A stretch of 64,000 nt of DNA, from contig JACRQF010000014.1 in NCBI GenBank assembly GCA_016222825.1, positions 62,001 through 126,000 on the forward strand, written 5' to 3'. The position numbers were made by a program, and so were the translations under genes. This document shows, piece after piece, positions 16,199 to 26,401 of this stretch. The notes under the pieces were generated by a model. It saw nothing but the letters and a program-made list of their open reading frames with translations, was not told where the DNA came from and did no database searches. Every line of letters starts with the position of its first letter. The first letter of the stretch is position 1. This DNA is from Verrucomicrobiota bacterium (GTDB lineage: Bacteria; Verrucomicrobiota; Verrucomicrobiia; CAIQCK01).

Positions 16199-17581
16199 TT
16201 ACTCCAGGCCGAGCCGCTTGGCGACGTCGCGGTAGCTCATGTCCACCTCATAGACCTTCTGGAAATACTCGCTGGCCTTTGCCTTGTCGCCCTTCATCTC
16301 GTGGGCGTCGCCGAGGTTGTAGAGCACTTCTTTCTTCAAGTCGTCCATCGTTGGGATTTCGCTATCCGCCGTCGCGAACTGCCGGATGGCGATGTCCATC
16401 AGCTTCTGCTTCATGAAGCACTGGCCGAGGTAGTTCAGCACGTTGACACGCAACTGCGGGTTCTTGATCGCGAGCTGGAACTGTTGGATCGCGCCTTTGA
16501 TGTTGTCGCGCTGGAAATAAAGCTGGCCCAGTTCGTAACGGAAGCCGAGGTCGTTCGGGTATCGCTGGACGCGCTTCTCAACCTCCTGCAACCGGAAGTC
16601 GTCGCGCTCCTGCTGCGCTTTCGCCAGTTCTTGTTTCAGTGATTCGTTATCGGGCGACTCCCGGAGGGCGGTTTCCTTCTTGGAGATTTCCAACTCGATC
16701 TGTTTCAGGCGCGTGTCGGTGATTTCCTTTTCCAGCGCCGGATCGCTGCCCTGGAGCTGGAGGACCTGGTCGAACAGGCCGAGTGCGTTCTCGAACTCGT
16801 TGTTCTGCGCGTAGAGACGGGCCAGTTGCCGCGCCAAGGCGAGGTTTTTCGGGTCCTGGGCGAGTTTCTCGTAGGTCTCGTTGATGAGGTTGGCCACCAT
16901 CTCCTCGCTCTTGACCACGCGGTTCTGCTGCTCGAGCGCCTTGGCCTCCTCCTTGTCCTTCATCTTGCTGCGGTAGTCACCTTCTTCGTTCCAGCCGCCT
17001 TTCTTCAGCGCGCCCTCGGCGGTGGCGTCCTTCATCGCCTTGAACGCGTCGGCGTCGGCGGGATCCAGTTTGAGCACCATCTCGTAGGCCTTGTAAGCCT
17101 TGTCGTTCTCGCTGGTCCGCGAATAAAGCGCGCCCAGCCGCTTCAGCATCTTCACGTCGCCGGGCTTGTGCTGCACCGCCGACTCCAGCAGGAACGCCGC
17201 CGTCTCCGGCAACTCCATCGCCTCGGCCGCTTCTGCCGCCGCGGCGAGCGCCGTCGCGTTGGTCGGGTCAATGTTGAGCGCCTTCTCCGCCTCGACCAGC
17301 GCCTGGGGCGGGCTTTTCTTCAACGACATCTGCGCCTTCACCGCTTCGGTCGCCGCCTTCATGCCAGCCATCTTGCGGCTGACGATGTTCTGGCTCTGGA
17401 ACTGCTTCACCTGAATGCTGCGGAGCAGTTTTCGCCCGTCCAGGAAAGCCGGCTCAAGCTCCAGAATCTGGATCATCAGTTCGATCGCGTAATCGTAGTT
17501 CTGGCGCTGCGCCGCCTCGCTGGCCCGCTTGTAAAGGGGCCGCACGCGTTCGGAAAGTTCTTCTACAGTTTTGGCTGCCAT
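16199..17581 (-). CDS. Cytoplasmic tetratricopeptide-repeat protein
   Basis: A 460-residue TPR protein without signal peptide. Typical helix pairs appear throughout, for example ALYSRTSENDKAYKAYEMVLKL and LGQLYFQRDNIKGAIQQFQLA. A charged, coiled-coil-prone segment lies at about residues 250-320. The ATG at 17581 was preferred over one 12 codons upstream because it has a GGAG site six bases away. It convergently faces the NHL gene. It is divergent from bioB, with 111 nt between starts. Probably a protein-interaction scaffold; partner unknown. Confidence 0.8.
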   Translation of the reverse strand: MAAKTVEELSERVRPLYKRASEAAQRQNYDYAIELMIQILELEPAFLDGRKLLRSIQVKQFQSQNIVSRKMAGMKAATEAVKAQMSLKKSPPQALVEAEKALNIDPTNATALAAAAEAAEAMELPETAAFLLESAVQHKPGDVKMLKRLGALYSRTSENDKAYKAYEMVLKLDPADADAFKAMKDATAEGALKKGGWNEEGDYRSKMKDKEEAKALEQQNRVVKSEEMVANLINETYEKLAQDPKNLALARQLARLYAQNNEFENALGLFDQVLQLQGSDPALEKEITDTRLKQIELEISKKETALRESPDNESLKQELAKAQQERDDFRLQEVEKRVQRYPNDLGFRYELGQLYFQRDNIKGAIQQFQLAIKNPQLRVNVLNYLGQCFMKQKLMDIAIRQFATADSEIPTMDDLKKEVLYNLGDAHEMKGDKAKASEYFQKVYEVDMSYRDVAKRLGLE

Positions 17582-17692
17582 GGTGTCTCCAAACAGTTTC
17601 GCTATTAAGCTTCGCACAATATCTGTCCCGCGCTGTTTTCGTCAAGGCCGCTTGCGCCCTCCCGGAGCTTGCGCTAGGCTTCGCGCGCCGAA

Positions 17693-18724
17693 ATGGAAAC
17701 AAGAACGGATTTTCAGGGCTTCCTCGACGCCGCCAGCCGCCGCGTGCTGGACGGCGGCGACGTGTCTTTCGACGAAGCCTTGCGGCTCATCGAGACCAGC
17801 GACAACGCCGACGCCCACGACTTGCTCGCGCGCGCCAACCGCATCCGCGAGAAGTTCAAGGGCAACAAGATTCATCTCTGTTCCATCATCAACGCCAAGG
17901 CCGGCGCGTGCCCGGAGGACTGCAAGTTCTGCGCGCAGTCGGCCGCCAACGCCACGGAATCGCCGCGCTATTCCTTCGTGGACTGCGACGCCCTGCTCAA
18001 GGCCGCCGCCGAGGCGCAAGCGAACAAGGCGCAAGCGTTGAGCGTGGTGACGGCGTGGCGCGGGCTGAAGGAAGGCCCGATCCTCGACGAGGTGTGCGCG
18101 AGCATCGAGCAGATCGCCCGCAGCGGCACCGTGCGCGCCGACGCCTCGCTCGGCATCATCCCCAGCCAGCGCGTCGCCGACCGGCTCAAGGCGTCGGGCC
18201 TTGTTTGCTACAACCACAACCTCGCAACCGCGCGCGAACATTTCCCGAACATCTGCACCACACACACCTACGACGAGCGTGTGCAGACGGTGCGGTTCTT
18301 GAAGAACGCCGGCATCCGCGTTTGCTGCGGTGGCATCTTCGGCATGGGCGAGACGCGCCGGCACCGCGTTGAGATGGCGTTTGCGCTGAAGGAACTCGAC
18401 GTGGACATTGTGCCGATGAATTTCCTGAACCCCATCAAGGGCACGCCGTTCGAGCACCTGACGGCGATGCCGCCGATGGAGATTCTCAAGACCATCGCCG
18501 TCTATCGCTTCATCCTGCCGCGGAAGGAAATCATGGTCGCCGGCGGCCGCGAGGTGAACCTGCGCGACCTGCAGCCGCTGATGTTCCTCGCCGGCGCCTC
18601 CGCGACGATGATCGGCAACTATCTCACCACGACCGGCCAGGATCCGAAGAAGGATTTGCAGATGATCCAGGACCTCGGTCTCGACCCCAACTGGGACGGC
18701 CACTGGACCCATGCCTCGCCGTGA
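17693..18724 (+). CDS. bioB: Biotin synthase
   Basis: This radical-SAM enzyme inserts sulfur into dethiobiotin. The 343-residue length is normal. The radical-SAM cluster motif is Cys73-x3-Cys77-x2-Cys80 in GACPEDCKFCAQS. Other family markers are YNHNLATAREHFPNICTTHTYDER split across residues 170-200, CCGGIFGMGETR, and MNFLNPIKGTP. The second 2Fe-2S ligand set is also present around these segments. No other bio genes are in the window. A receiver-like gene follows after 24 nt. Confidence 0.96.
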   Translation: METRTDFQGFLDAASRRVLDGGDVSFDEALRLIETSDNADAHDLLARANRIREKFKGNKIHLCSIINAKAGACPEDCKFCAQSAANATESPRYSFVDCDALLKAAAEAQANKAQALSVVTAWRGLKEGPILDEVCASIEQIARSGTVRADASLGIIPSQRVADRLKASGLVCYNHNLATAREHFPNICTTHTYDERVQTVRFLKNAGIRVCCGGIFGMGETRRHRVEMAFALKELDVDIVPMNFLNPIKGTPFEHLTAMPPMEILKTIAVYRFILPRKEIMVAGGREVNLRDLQPLMFLAGASATMIGNYLTTTGQDPKKDLQMIQDLGLDPNWDGHWTHASP

Positions 18725-18748
18725 CCGGCGGCGCTACTGAGGAGGACT

Positions 18749-19117
18749 ATGGAACCGATTGCCATCCTGGTCAGCGACAACATGGTGCTGCTCTCGCGCA
18801 TGACCAACGATTTGTGCCAGTCGAGATACCGCGTCTCGCACCTGCGCGACCCCGGCGAGCTGCTGGCGGCGGCGCGCGAGCAGCATCCGATGTTCGTGGT
18901 CCTTGATCTCGACTTTCAGAACCGCGACTCGGTGTCCGCGCTGGCACAACTGAAGGGCGACGCAGGGTTGAGGCACACGCTGGTGCTGGCGTTTGCCGAT
19001 GGCGCGAACGAGCCGTTGCTGGAGGAGGCTCGCGCGGCTGGCGCCGACATGGTCACCACACGCGACGCCGTCGCCAACCACCTGTCGCCGCTGGTCGAGC
19101 AGTTGCTCGGCGTGTAG
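18749..19117 (+). CDS. Degenerate response-regulator receiver protein
   Basis: A 122-residue single-domain protein with receiver-like order: ILVSDN at beta1, FVVLDLDFQNRDS at beta3, LVLAFADG at beta4 and GADMVTTRD at beta5. An Asp is kept at beta3, but the beta5 Lys is replaced (TTRD) and only one acidic residue remains in the beta1 loop. Phosphorylation may therefore be weak or absent. A strong GAGGAGG site precedes ATG 18749. It begins 24 nt after bioB, so may share its transcript, although no functional link is obvious. Confidence 0.6.
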   Translation: MEPIAILVSDNMVLLSRMTNDLCQSRYRVSHLRDPGELLAAAREQHPMFVVLDLDFQNRDSVSALAQLKGDAGLRHTLVLAFADGANEPLLEEARAAGADMVTTRDAVANHLSPLVEQLLGV

Positions 19118-19210
19118 GCGGCTGCGCCCGCGGCTGCCCGGTCCGCAACGTGGTGATTTACATCGGCCTTTGCAGCCTCTACAATCCGCCCGCCACTGAA
19201 AAGGAGTCTT

Positions 19211-19495
19211 ATGGCCCAGTCGCTGACGCAGGAACAGATCACCGCGGTCACCAACGCGATCTTCACCGGCCGGAAAATCGAGGCGATCAAACTTTACCGC
19301 GAGGCCACAAATACCAGCCTCGTCGAAGCCAAGGAGTTCGTCGAGACACTGGAGGCTGAGTTGCGGCTCCAGCATCCCGGCAGTTTCCCCGCCGCGCGGC
19401 CGTCTCAACCCATGCCCGCGCTCGTTGTTATCGCAGTGGCGGTTGCCATCGGGATTGCGGTTGTCCTGTTTCTTGTGTTCCGCGCGGCGCCTTGA
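19211..19495 (+). CDS. Small membrane protein with ribosomal L7/L12 C-terminal-like domain
   Basis: A 94-residue protein. Residues 15-50 (GRKIEAIKLYREATNTSL then VEAKEFVETLE) resemble the L7/L12 C-terminal fold, in which KIxxIKxxREATGxGLxEAKxxVE is typical. A linker leads to one transmembrane helix, about residues 68-90 (ALVVIAVAVAIGIAVVLFLV). The ATG follows an AAAAGGAG site. Such stand-alone membrane-tethered versions are known but uncharacterised. It lies 24 nt upstream of glgP and may be cotranscribed with it. Confidence 0.65.
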   Translation: MAQSLTQEQITAVTNAIFTGRKIEAIKLYREATNTSLVEAKEFVETLEAELRLQHPGSFPAARPSQPMPALVVIAVAVAIGIAVVLFLVFRAAP

Positions 19496-19519
19496 AATGG
19501 CAGTGTCCGCGGAGGTGGG

Positions 19520-22021
<2,502 letters not shown>

Positions 22022-22042
22022 ACTGGAAGTTCGCAGTTGTGC

Positions 22043-23200
22043 TTACCGCGGCGTGGGACCTTCGGCGACGGGAAGCGGTGGGAACTTCTGGTGCGGCTCC
22101 TGCTGATACCAGAAGGCGGTGGAGGCGATCTCGTCTTCGAGTTGCAGGTAACGATGGCCTTCCTGCCAGCCGAGCGCCTGGATGGTGACCTTCAGGTCTT
22201 TCTGGAAGCGGACCGGGTCCACGATGTGCCAGCGATAGAGGCCGAACTTCTGCGGCGGCACGTAGGCGGTGTCGGGCGGCAACACCTGCGCGAGGCCGCA
22301 ATAGGGCGTCGAGAAGACCTGGTATTTCTTCGTCTCGCGGTTCTCGAAGTTGTAAGAGCCGCAGAAGTAATCCTCCGTGCCCGTGCCGCAGATCGTCGGG
22401 AACTCCTTGTCGCCGTCCATGAAGAACTTGATCTCGCCCTCGCCCCACCAGCCTTTGCTGCGGGCTTCCCACGCGAGGTAGGTGCCGACGTATTGGCCGC
22501 GGCCGACGACGCCGTCGAGGATGGTGTAGATGCCCTTGCTCTTCAGCGGCGACTCGCGCCGGAATTGCGCGTGCAGGTAGGCGGCGTCCTTCGGCAGGTC
22601 AGTGAGGGTGTAGTTGATCTGGTAATAGAGCGTCATGTCCTTCTCGTCGGTGTTCTCCATCGTGATGCGCGCCTTCTTGCGGAACGGCATCTGCCAGTAG
22701 CAGTTGAACGCGCTGCCGGGGTTGACGCAGACGGCCAGCGAGTTGATCTGGCAATACTTCCCCCAGCCGCACGCGAAGAAGTCGCCGACGGGGCACTCGA
22801 CCGACGGCTCGGTCTCGCCGTCCCAATAGAACCGGATGATGGAGCGCCGCCAGTTGCCGGTGGGCGTCATCCAGATTTGTTGGATGCAGCCGGGGCCTTT
22901 GATCTCGCCGAGCGTGAACGTCGTCTTCGACTTGATGCGAACCGACGGCGACACCTTCCAGCCGACGCCCAGATCGCGGGCGCACTGCTTGCCCGTGCCT
23001 TCGGCGGCCATGCCGGCCTTACCCTTCTCGCCGGTGAAATTCTCCGGCGAGATGGAACGCGACTGTGCCTTCGACGTGCGGTAGAGATTGCCGATGTGCG
23101 TGTCGAGTCCGTTGAACGGTCCGTCGGCGGCGGTGGAACGCTGAGCGCCGCACCACGCGAACGCGAGCGACAGCGCGAGAGAGTAGTGAAGTGATTTCAT
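22043..23200 (-). CDS. Secreted GH172/DUF2961 family protein
   Basis: A 385-residue protein with signal peptide (about 1-24). The family hallmark GTGTEDYFCGSYNF lies near residue 275, and IKGPGCIQQIWMTP near residue 105. Two regions of paired beta strands fit the double jelly-roll fold. Characterised GH172 members cleave alpha-D-fructofuranoside or D-arabinofuranoside linkages. ATG 23200 overlaps the stop of the upstream nucleoside hydrolase by 4 nt, so the two are translationally coupled. Confidence 0.85.
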   Translation of the reverse strand: MKSLHYSLALSLAFAWCGAQRSTAADGPFNGLDTHIGNLYRTSKAQSRSISPENFTGEKGKAGMAAEGTGKQCARDLGVGWKVSPSVRIKSKTTFTLGEIKGPGCIQQIWMTPTGNWRRSIIRFYWDGETEPSVECPVGDFFACGWGKYCQINSLAVCVNPGSAFNCYWQMPFRKKARITMENTDEKDMTLYYQINYTLTDLPKDAAYLHAQFRRESPLKSKGIYTILDGVVGRGQYVGTYLAWEARSKGWWGEGEIKFFMDGDKEFPTICGTGTEDYFCGSYNFENRETKKYQVFSTPYCGLAQVLPPDTAYVPPQKFGLYRWHIVDPVRFQKDLKVTIQALGWQEGHRYLQLEDEIASTAFWYQQEPHQKFPPLPVAEGPTPR

Positions 23201-24258
23201 TTCTTGGTGACTCCTGTCTTGGGCGGTTTGGGTGGAACGGGCGGTTCCGAGCAGAGGCAGACCATTGCCTCCAAAGTCTTTGTCACCTGTTCCGGGCTGG
23301 CGGTGAGGATGCGATGCCGGCCCTCGGCCGACGGCGCGAACTCCGTCTTGCCGGTGTCCGTCACGGTTATCGTGCCCGGCTCGGAGAGGCCGAAGTAACC
23401 GCGGTCGGGCCGCACCGCGTAGAGCACGCTGGTGAGGTCCCACGTCTGGCGGTCGTAGGGGAACTTCATGTAGAGCCTGTAAGCCTCCGCCACCGGATGC
23501 TTCGCCACGTAGCGGTAATCGCGCTCGATGCTGACCGCCGGATACTTGATGGCATCGCCGAGTTCCCACGGCGACATCACGATGAGTGAGGGCCAGTCTT
23601 TAATCACCTTCTGCGCGGCAGGGATGTCTATGACGACGTTGTATTCGCCGGCGCCGCGCGGGCCTTTGCCTTTGAAATGGCCGGCCATCGTCGAGAGGAG
23701 CGTCACCTTCTTCGCCGCCAGCTCGCGACCGGAGAGTGGCGACACGTCATCAGGCGCGGAATCGAGCAGTCGCGCGAGGTTTGTCGAGAACCCGACCATC
23801 GCGATGGCCACCGAACCATCCGGTTGCGCGGCGAGCGTCTTGCGCAACAACGCCACCGTCTCCGGCGTCGCCGAGTCCGGCTGGATGCGGTGCGGATAGA
23901 GCGGCTTGCCGGCGGCGTTCTTCGCCTCGACGATGGGCTTCAGGTATTTGCCCGGCTCCGGCGTCTTGCCGTTCAGGACGCGGCCGACGGGAATGCTGCC
24001 CCGTCCGTAGAACGTGTTGAGCAAGTCCACGAACGGCGCGGCGTAGGCGTTGCCTTTGGAGAGCGTGACGGCGAGCAGGCGGCACTCGTTGCGGCTCTGG
24101 AGCGCGTGGATCATTGCCAGCGCCAGCGCGTCGTCAATGTCGTTGCCCATGTCCGTGTCGAAGATCAGCCGCGCCGGCTCCGCCGACACAGCCGGCCGTG
24201 CGAAGCCGCAGCAAGCGAGCGTGAGGGAAATGGCGAGGACATAGCGAAGAAATTTCAT
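23197..24258 (-). CDS. Exported inosine-uridine nucleoside hydrolase family protein
   Basis: A 353-residue protein with signal peptide (about 1-26, ending VSAEP). The Ca2+-binding aspartate cluster DTDMGNDIDDALAL lies directly after it, as in IU-nucleoside hydrolases, and the central fold is retained. ATG 24258 follows AAAGGAAAA at good spacing. Exported versions are frequent in the Verrucomicrobia and Bacteroidetes and may salvage ribosyl compounds outside the cytoplasm. Substrate is not determined. It is coupled to the GH172 gene by an ATGA overlap, suggesting both act on a pentose-containing substrate, which is inference. Confidence 0.82.
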   Translation of the reverse strand: MKFLRYVLAISLTLACCGFARPAVSAEPARLIFDTDMGNDIDDALALAMIHALQSRNECRLLAVTLSKGNAYAAPFVDLLNTFYGRGSIPVGRVLNGKTPEPGKYLKPIVEAKNAAGKPLYPHRIQPDSATPETVALLRKTLAAQPDGSVAIAMVGFSTNLARLLDSAPDDVSPLSGRELAAKKVTLLSTMAGHFKGKGPRGAGEYNVVIDIPAAQKVIKDWPSLIVMSPWELGDAIKYPAVSIERDYRYVAKHPVAEAYRLYMKFPYDRQTWDLTSVLYAVRPDRGYFGLSEPGTITVTDTGKTEFAPSAEGRHRILTASPEQVTKTLEAMVCLCSEPPVPPKPPKTGVTKK

Positions 24259-24387
24259 GGCACTGTTTTCCTTTGTTCGACCAAGCGACACGTCGCACTC
24301 TGATTTCGCGCTCCGCTAAAGACAAGACTGAAATCCGCTCTGGTATTCAAGCTTGCGCGCTCCTTGCTCGATTGGAATACTGCCGGC

Positions 24388-25698
24388 ATGAGCGAGCTAA
24401 CTTTTTCTCCCTCGACGCGGCGTAATTTCCTAAAATCCACCTCGGGCGCGGTTCTGGCAGGGGCTTGGGCAGCACAGGCGGGGTTTCCCGCCATCGCGCG
24501 CGGCGCAGCGGATTCGCGCAAGCTCAAGATCGGCGTCGTGGGCTGCGGCTTCCGCGGCACGGGCGCAGCCAGCCAGGCGTTGACGGCGGACAGCAACTGC
24601 GAGTTGGTCGCGATGGGCGACGTGTTCGCCGACAAACTCGCGTCGAGCCATGCCACGCTCACCAAAACGCATCCGGAGCGCGTGAATGTGCCCGCTGCGC
24701 GACAGTTCGTGGGGCTGGACGCCTACGAGAAAGTCATCGAGTGCAGCGACCTCGTGGTGCTGGCAACGCCGCCGGGTCTTCGCCCGCAGCATCTGCGCGC
24801 GGCGGTCGAAGCGGGCAAACATGTGTTTTCCGAAAAACCCATCGCCACCGACGCGCCGGGCGTGCGCTCGGTGATGGAGTCGGCCGCGCTCGCGGAGAAG
24901 AAGGGCCTCGCGCTGAAGTCGGGCTTCAACTGGCGCTGCTACCGGCCGATGATGGAGTTCATCGGGCAGATTCACGGCGGCGCGGTCGGCGCGTTGCGCG
25001 CGGTTTATGCGAGCTACTACGTCGGCGTGCTGCAACCGATTCCCGCCGGCGAGACCGGGCCGAAACCGGGCATGACCGACCTCGAATGGCAGTTGCGCCG
25101 TTGGTATAACTTCGTCTGGCTCAGCGGCGACGGTTACGTCGAGCAGACAGTGCATGCGGTGGACTGGCTGATGTGGATGATGCGGGAGACGCCGCCGTTG
25201 CGCTGCGTGGCCGTCGGCGGCCGGCAGGTGCCCGCTCCGGGCGGCAACATCTACGACCACATCGAGGTGAACTACGAATGGCCGGACAACGTGCGCGGCT
25301 TCATCGGCGCGCGCCAGCAGAACGGCTGCTTCGGCGACACCTCGCTCTACGTCATGGGCGCGAAGGGCACCGGGGAGTTTCACCGCGCCCAGCCGATTCC
25401 GGAGATTCGCGGCGAGACGACGTGGCGATACGCCGGCGATTCGAACCCCATGCACCAAGCGGAGCACGACCTGTTGTTCGCCTGCCTGCGCGCAGGCCGA
25501 CCGATCAACGAAGGCGCTTCGATGGCCCGCAGCACACTCTGCGCGATCATGGGCCGCATGGCCGCCTACACGGGCCAGCAAATCACGTGGGAGATGGCGT
25601 TGAACTCACAAGAAAAGCTCGTCCCGGAGAAACTGGAGTGGGACATGAAGCTTCCCATCGCTCCAAGGGCGCAGCCGGGCCAGACGAAGTATTTCTAA
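24388..25698 (+). CDS. Tat-exported Gfo/Idh/MocA family oxidoreductase
   Basis: A 436-residue protein. The N-terminus has a twin-arginine signal (STRRNFLKS followed by a hydrophobic stretch). The NAD(P)-binding Rossmann motif VGCGFRGTGAASQA lies near residue 55 and the EKPIATD segment near residue 150, as usual for Gfo/Idh/MocA enzymes. Tat export fits a protein folded with its tightly bound cofactor. ATG 24388 was chosen so that the signal starts cleanly. Such proteins are greatly expanded in PVC-group genomes, where they act on sugars or sugar acids. Its 3' end overlaps the convergent gene by 4 nt. Confidence 0.88.
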   Translation: MSELTFSPSTRRNFLKSTSGAVLAGAWAAQAGFPAIARGAADSRKLKIGVVGCGFRGTGAASQALTADSNCELVAMGDVFADKLASSHATLTKTHPERVNVPAARQFVGLDAYEKVIECSDLVVLATPPGLRPQHLRAAVEAGKHVFSEKPIATDAPGVRSVMESAALAEKKGLALKSGFNWRCYRPMMEFIGQIHGGAVGALRAVYASYYVGVLQPIPAGETGPKPGMTDLEWQLRRWYNFVWLSGDGYVEQTVHAVDWLMWMMRETPPLRCVAVGGRQVPAPGGNIYDHIEVNYEWPDNVRGFIGARQQNGCFGDTSLYVMGAKGTGEFHRAQPIPEIRGETTWRYAGDSNPMHQAEHDLLFACLRAGRPINEGASMARSTLCAIMGRMAAYTGQQITWEMALNSQEKLVPEKLEWDMKLPIAPRAQPGQTKYF

Positions 25699-26261
25699 GG
25701 AGTCTTCTTCTTCGGCGCTTTTCCGGCGTCGGGCTTCGCAGCGCCGCCTTTCGACGAGCCGGCCTTGCCCGCGGGTGTCACGCGAACCGGGCCGCTCCTG
25801 GCTTCGGCGCGCTTCTTCAAGTCAGCCAGATAAACCTGCCAGTCTTGGATGAGCTTCTGGAATTCCGCGTCGCGCTGCTTCCACTGCATGTTGTCCTGCC
25901 GGAGTTGATCGGAGTTGGCCTGCAATTCCTTCATCTGCCGCTGGTCGGCCTGCAACTTGTTTTGCAGCGTGCGGTTGGTCTTCTCCAGGTCGTCCTGCTT
26001 GGTGGCCCAGACGCGCCAGACGCCGATGTTCAACAGCAGCGCGCCGATGACAATGATCGGGACCTCCTGCTTCCACGCCTCGCCGGTGCTGAGCCGCCGC
26101 GCGATCACCACCAGCACGACGATCAGACCGATGACCGCCAGGCTCCAGCCGATCATGGCCCCGGACGAGCCGCCGGCCTCGGCGCTGGCGCCAGCGCCTT
26201 GTGCCAGCGCAGAACCGGCGCCCAAGGCCAGGAAAAGTCCATTCATCATCACGCGTTTCAT
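25695..26261 (-). CDS. Membrane-anchored coiled-coil protein of unknown function
   Basis: A 188-residue protein with signal-like N-terminus (MKRVMMNGLFLALGAGSALA), two transmembrane segments (about residues 36-58 and 68-86), a coiled-coil of about 70 residues (NKLQADQRQMKELQANSDQL), and a basic Ala/Gly/Lys tail ending APKKKTP. No known domain is visible. It overlaps the end of the convergent oxidoreductase gene by 4 nt. It could be an envelope scaffold, but that is a guess from topology alone. Confidence 0.6.
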   Translation of the reverse strand: MKRVMMNGLFLALGAGSALAQGAGASAEAGGSSGAMIGWSLAVIGLIVVLVVIARRLSTGEAWKQEVPIIVIGALLLNIGVWRVWATKQDDLEKTNRTLQNKLQADQRQMKELQANSDQLRQDNMQWKQRDAEFQKLIQDWQVYLADLKKRAEARSGPVRVTPAGKAGSSKGGAAKPDAGKAPKKKTP

Positions 26262-26401
26262 ATTCGTTCCTTCGTTGTTTCAGCAAAGCAACCTCACCGC
26301 TGATGCGACTCGCGGTGGAATAGCAGATTTCTGGCCGGAAAAATACCGTCCGCGGGGTGCTTGGGCAAGACTTTTGACGCGCTCCGGGCGGGAATCGGCT
26401 G

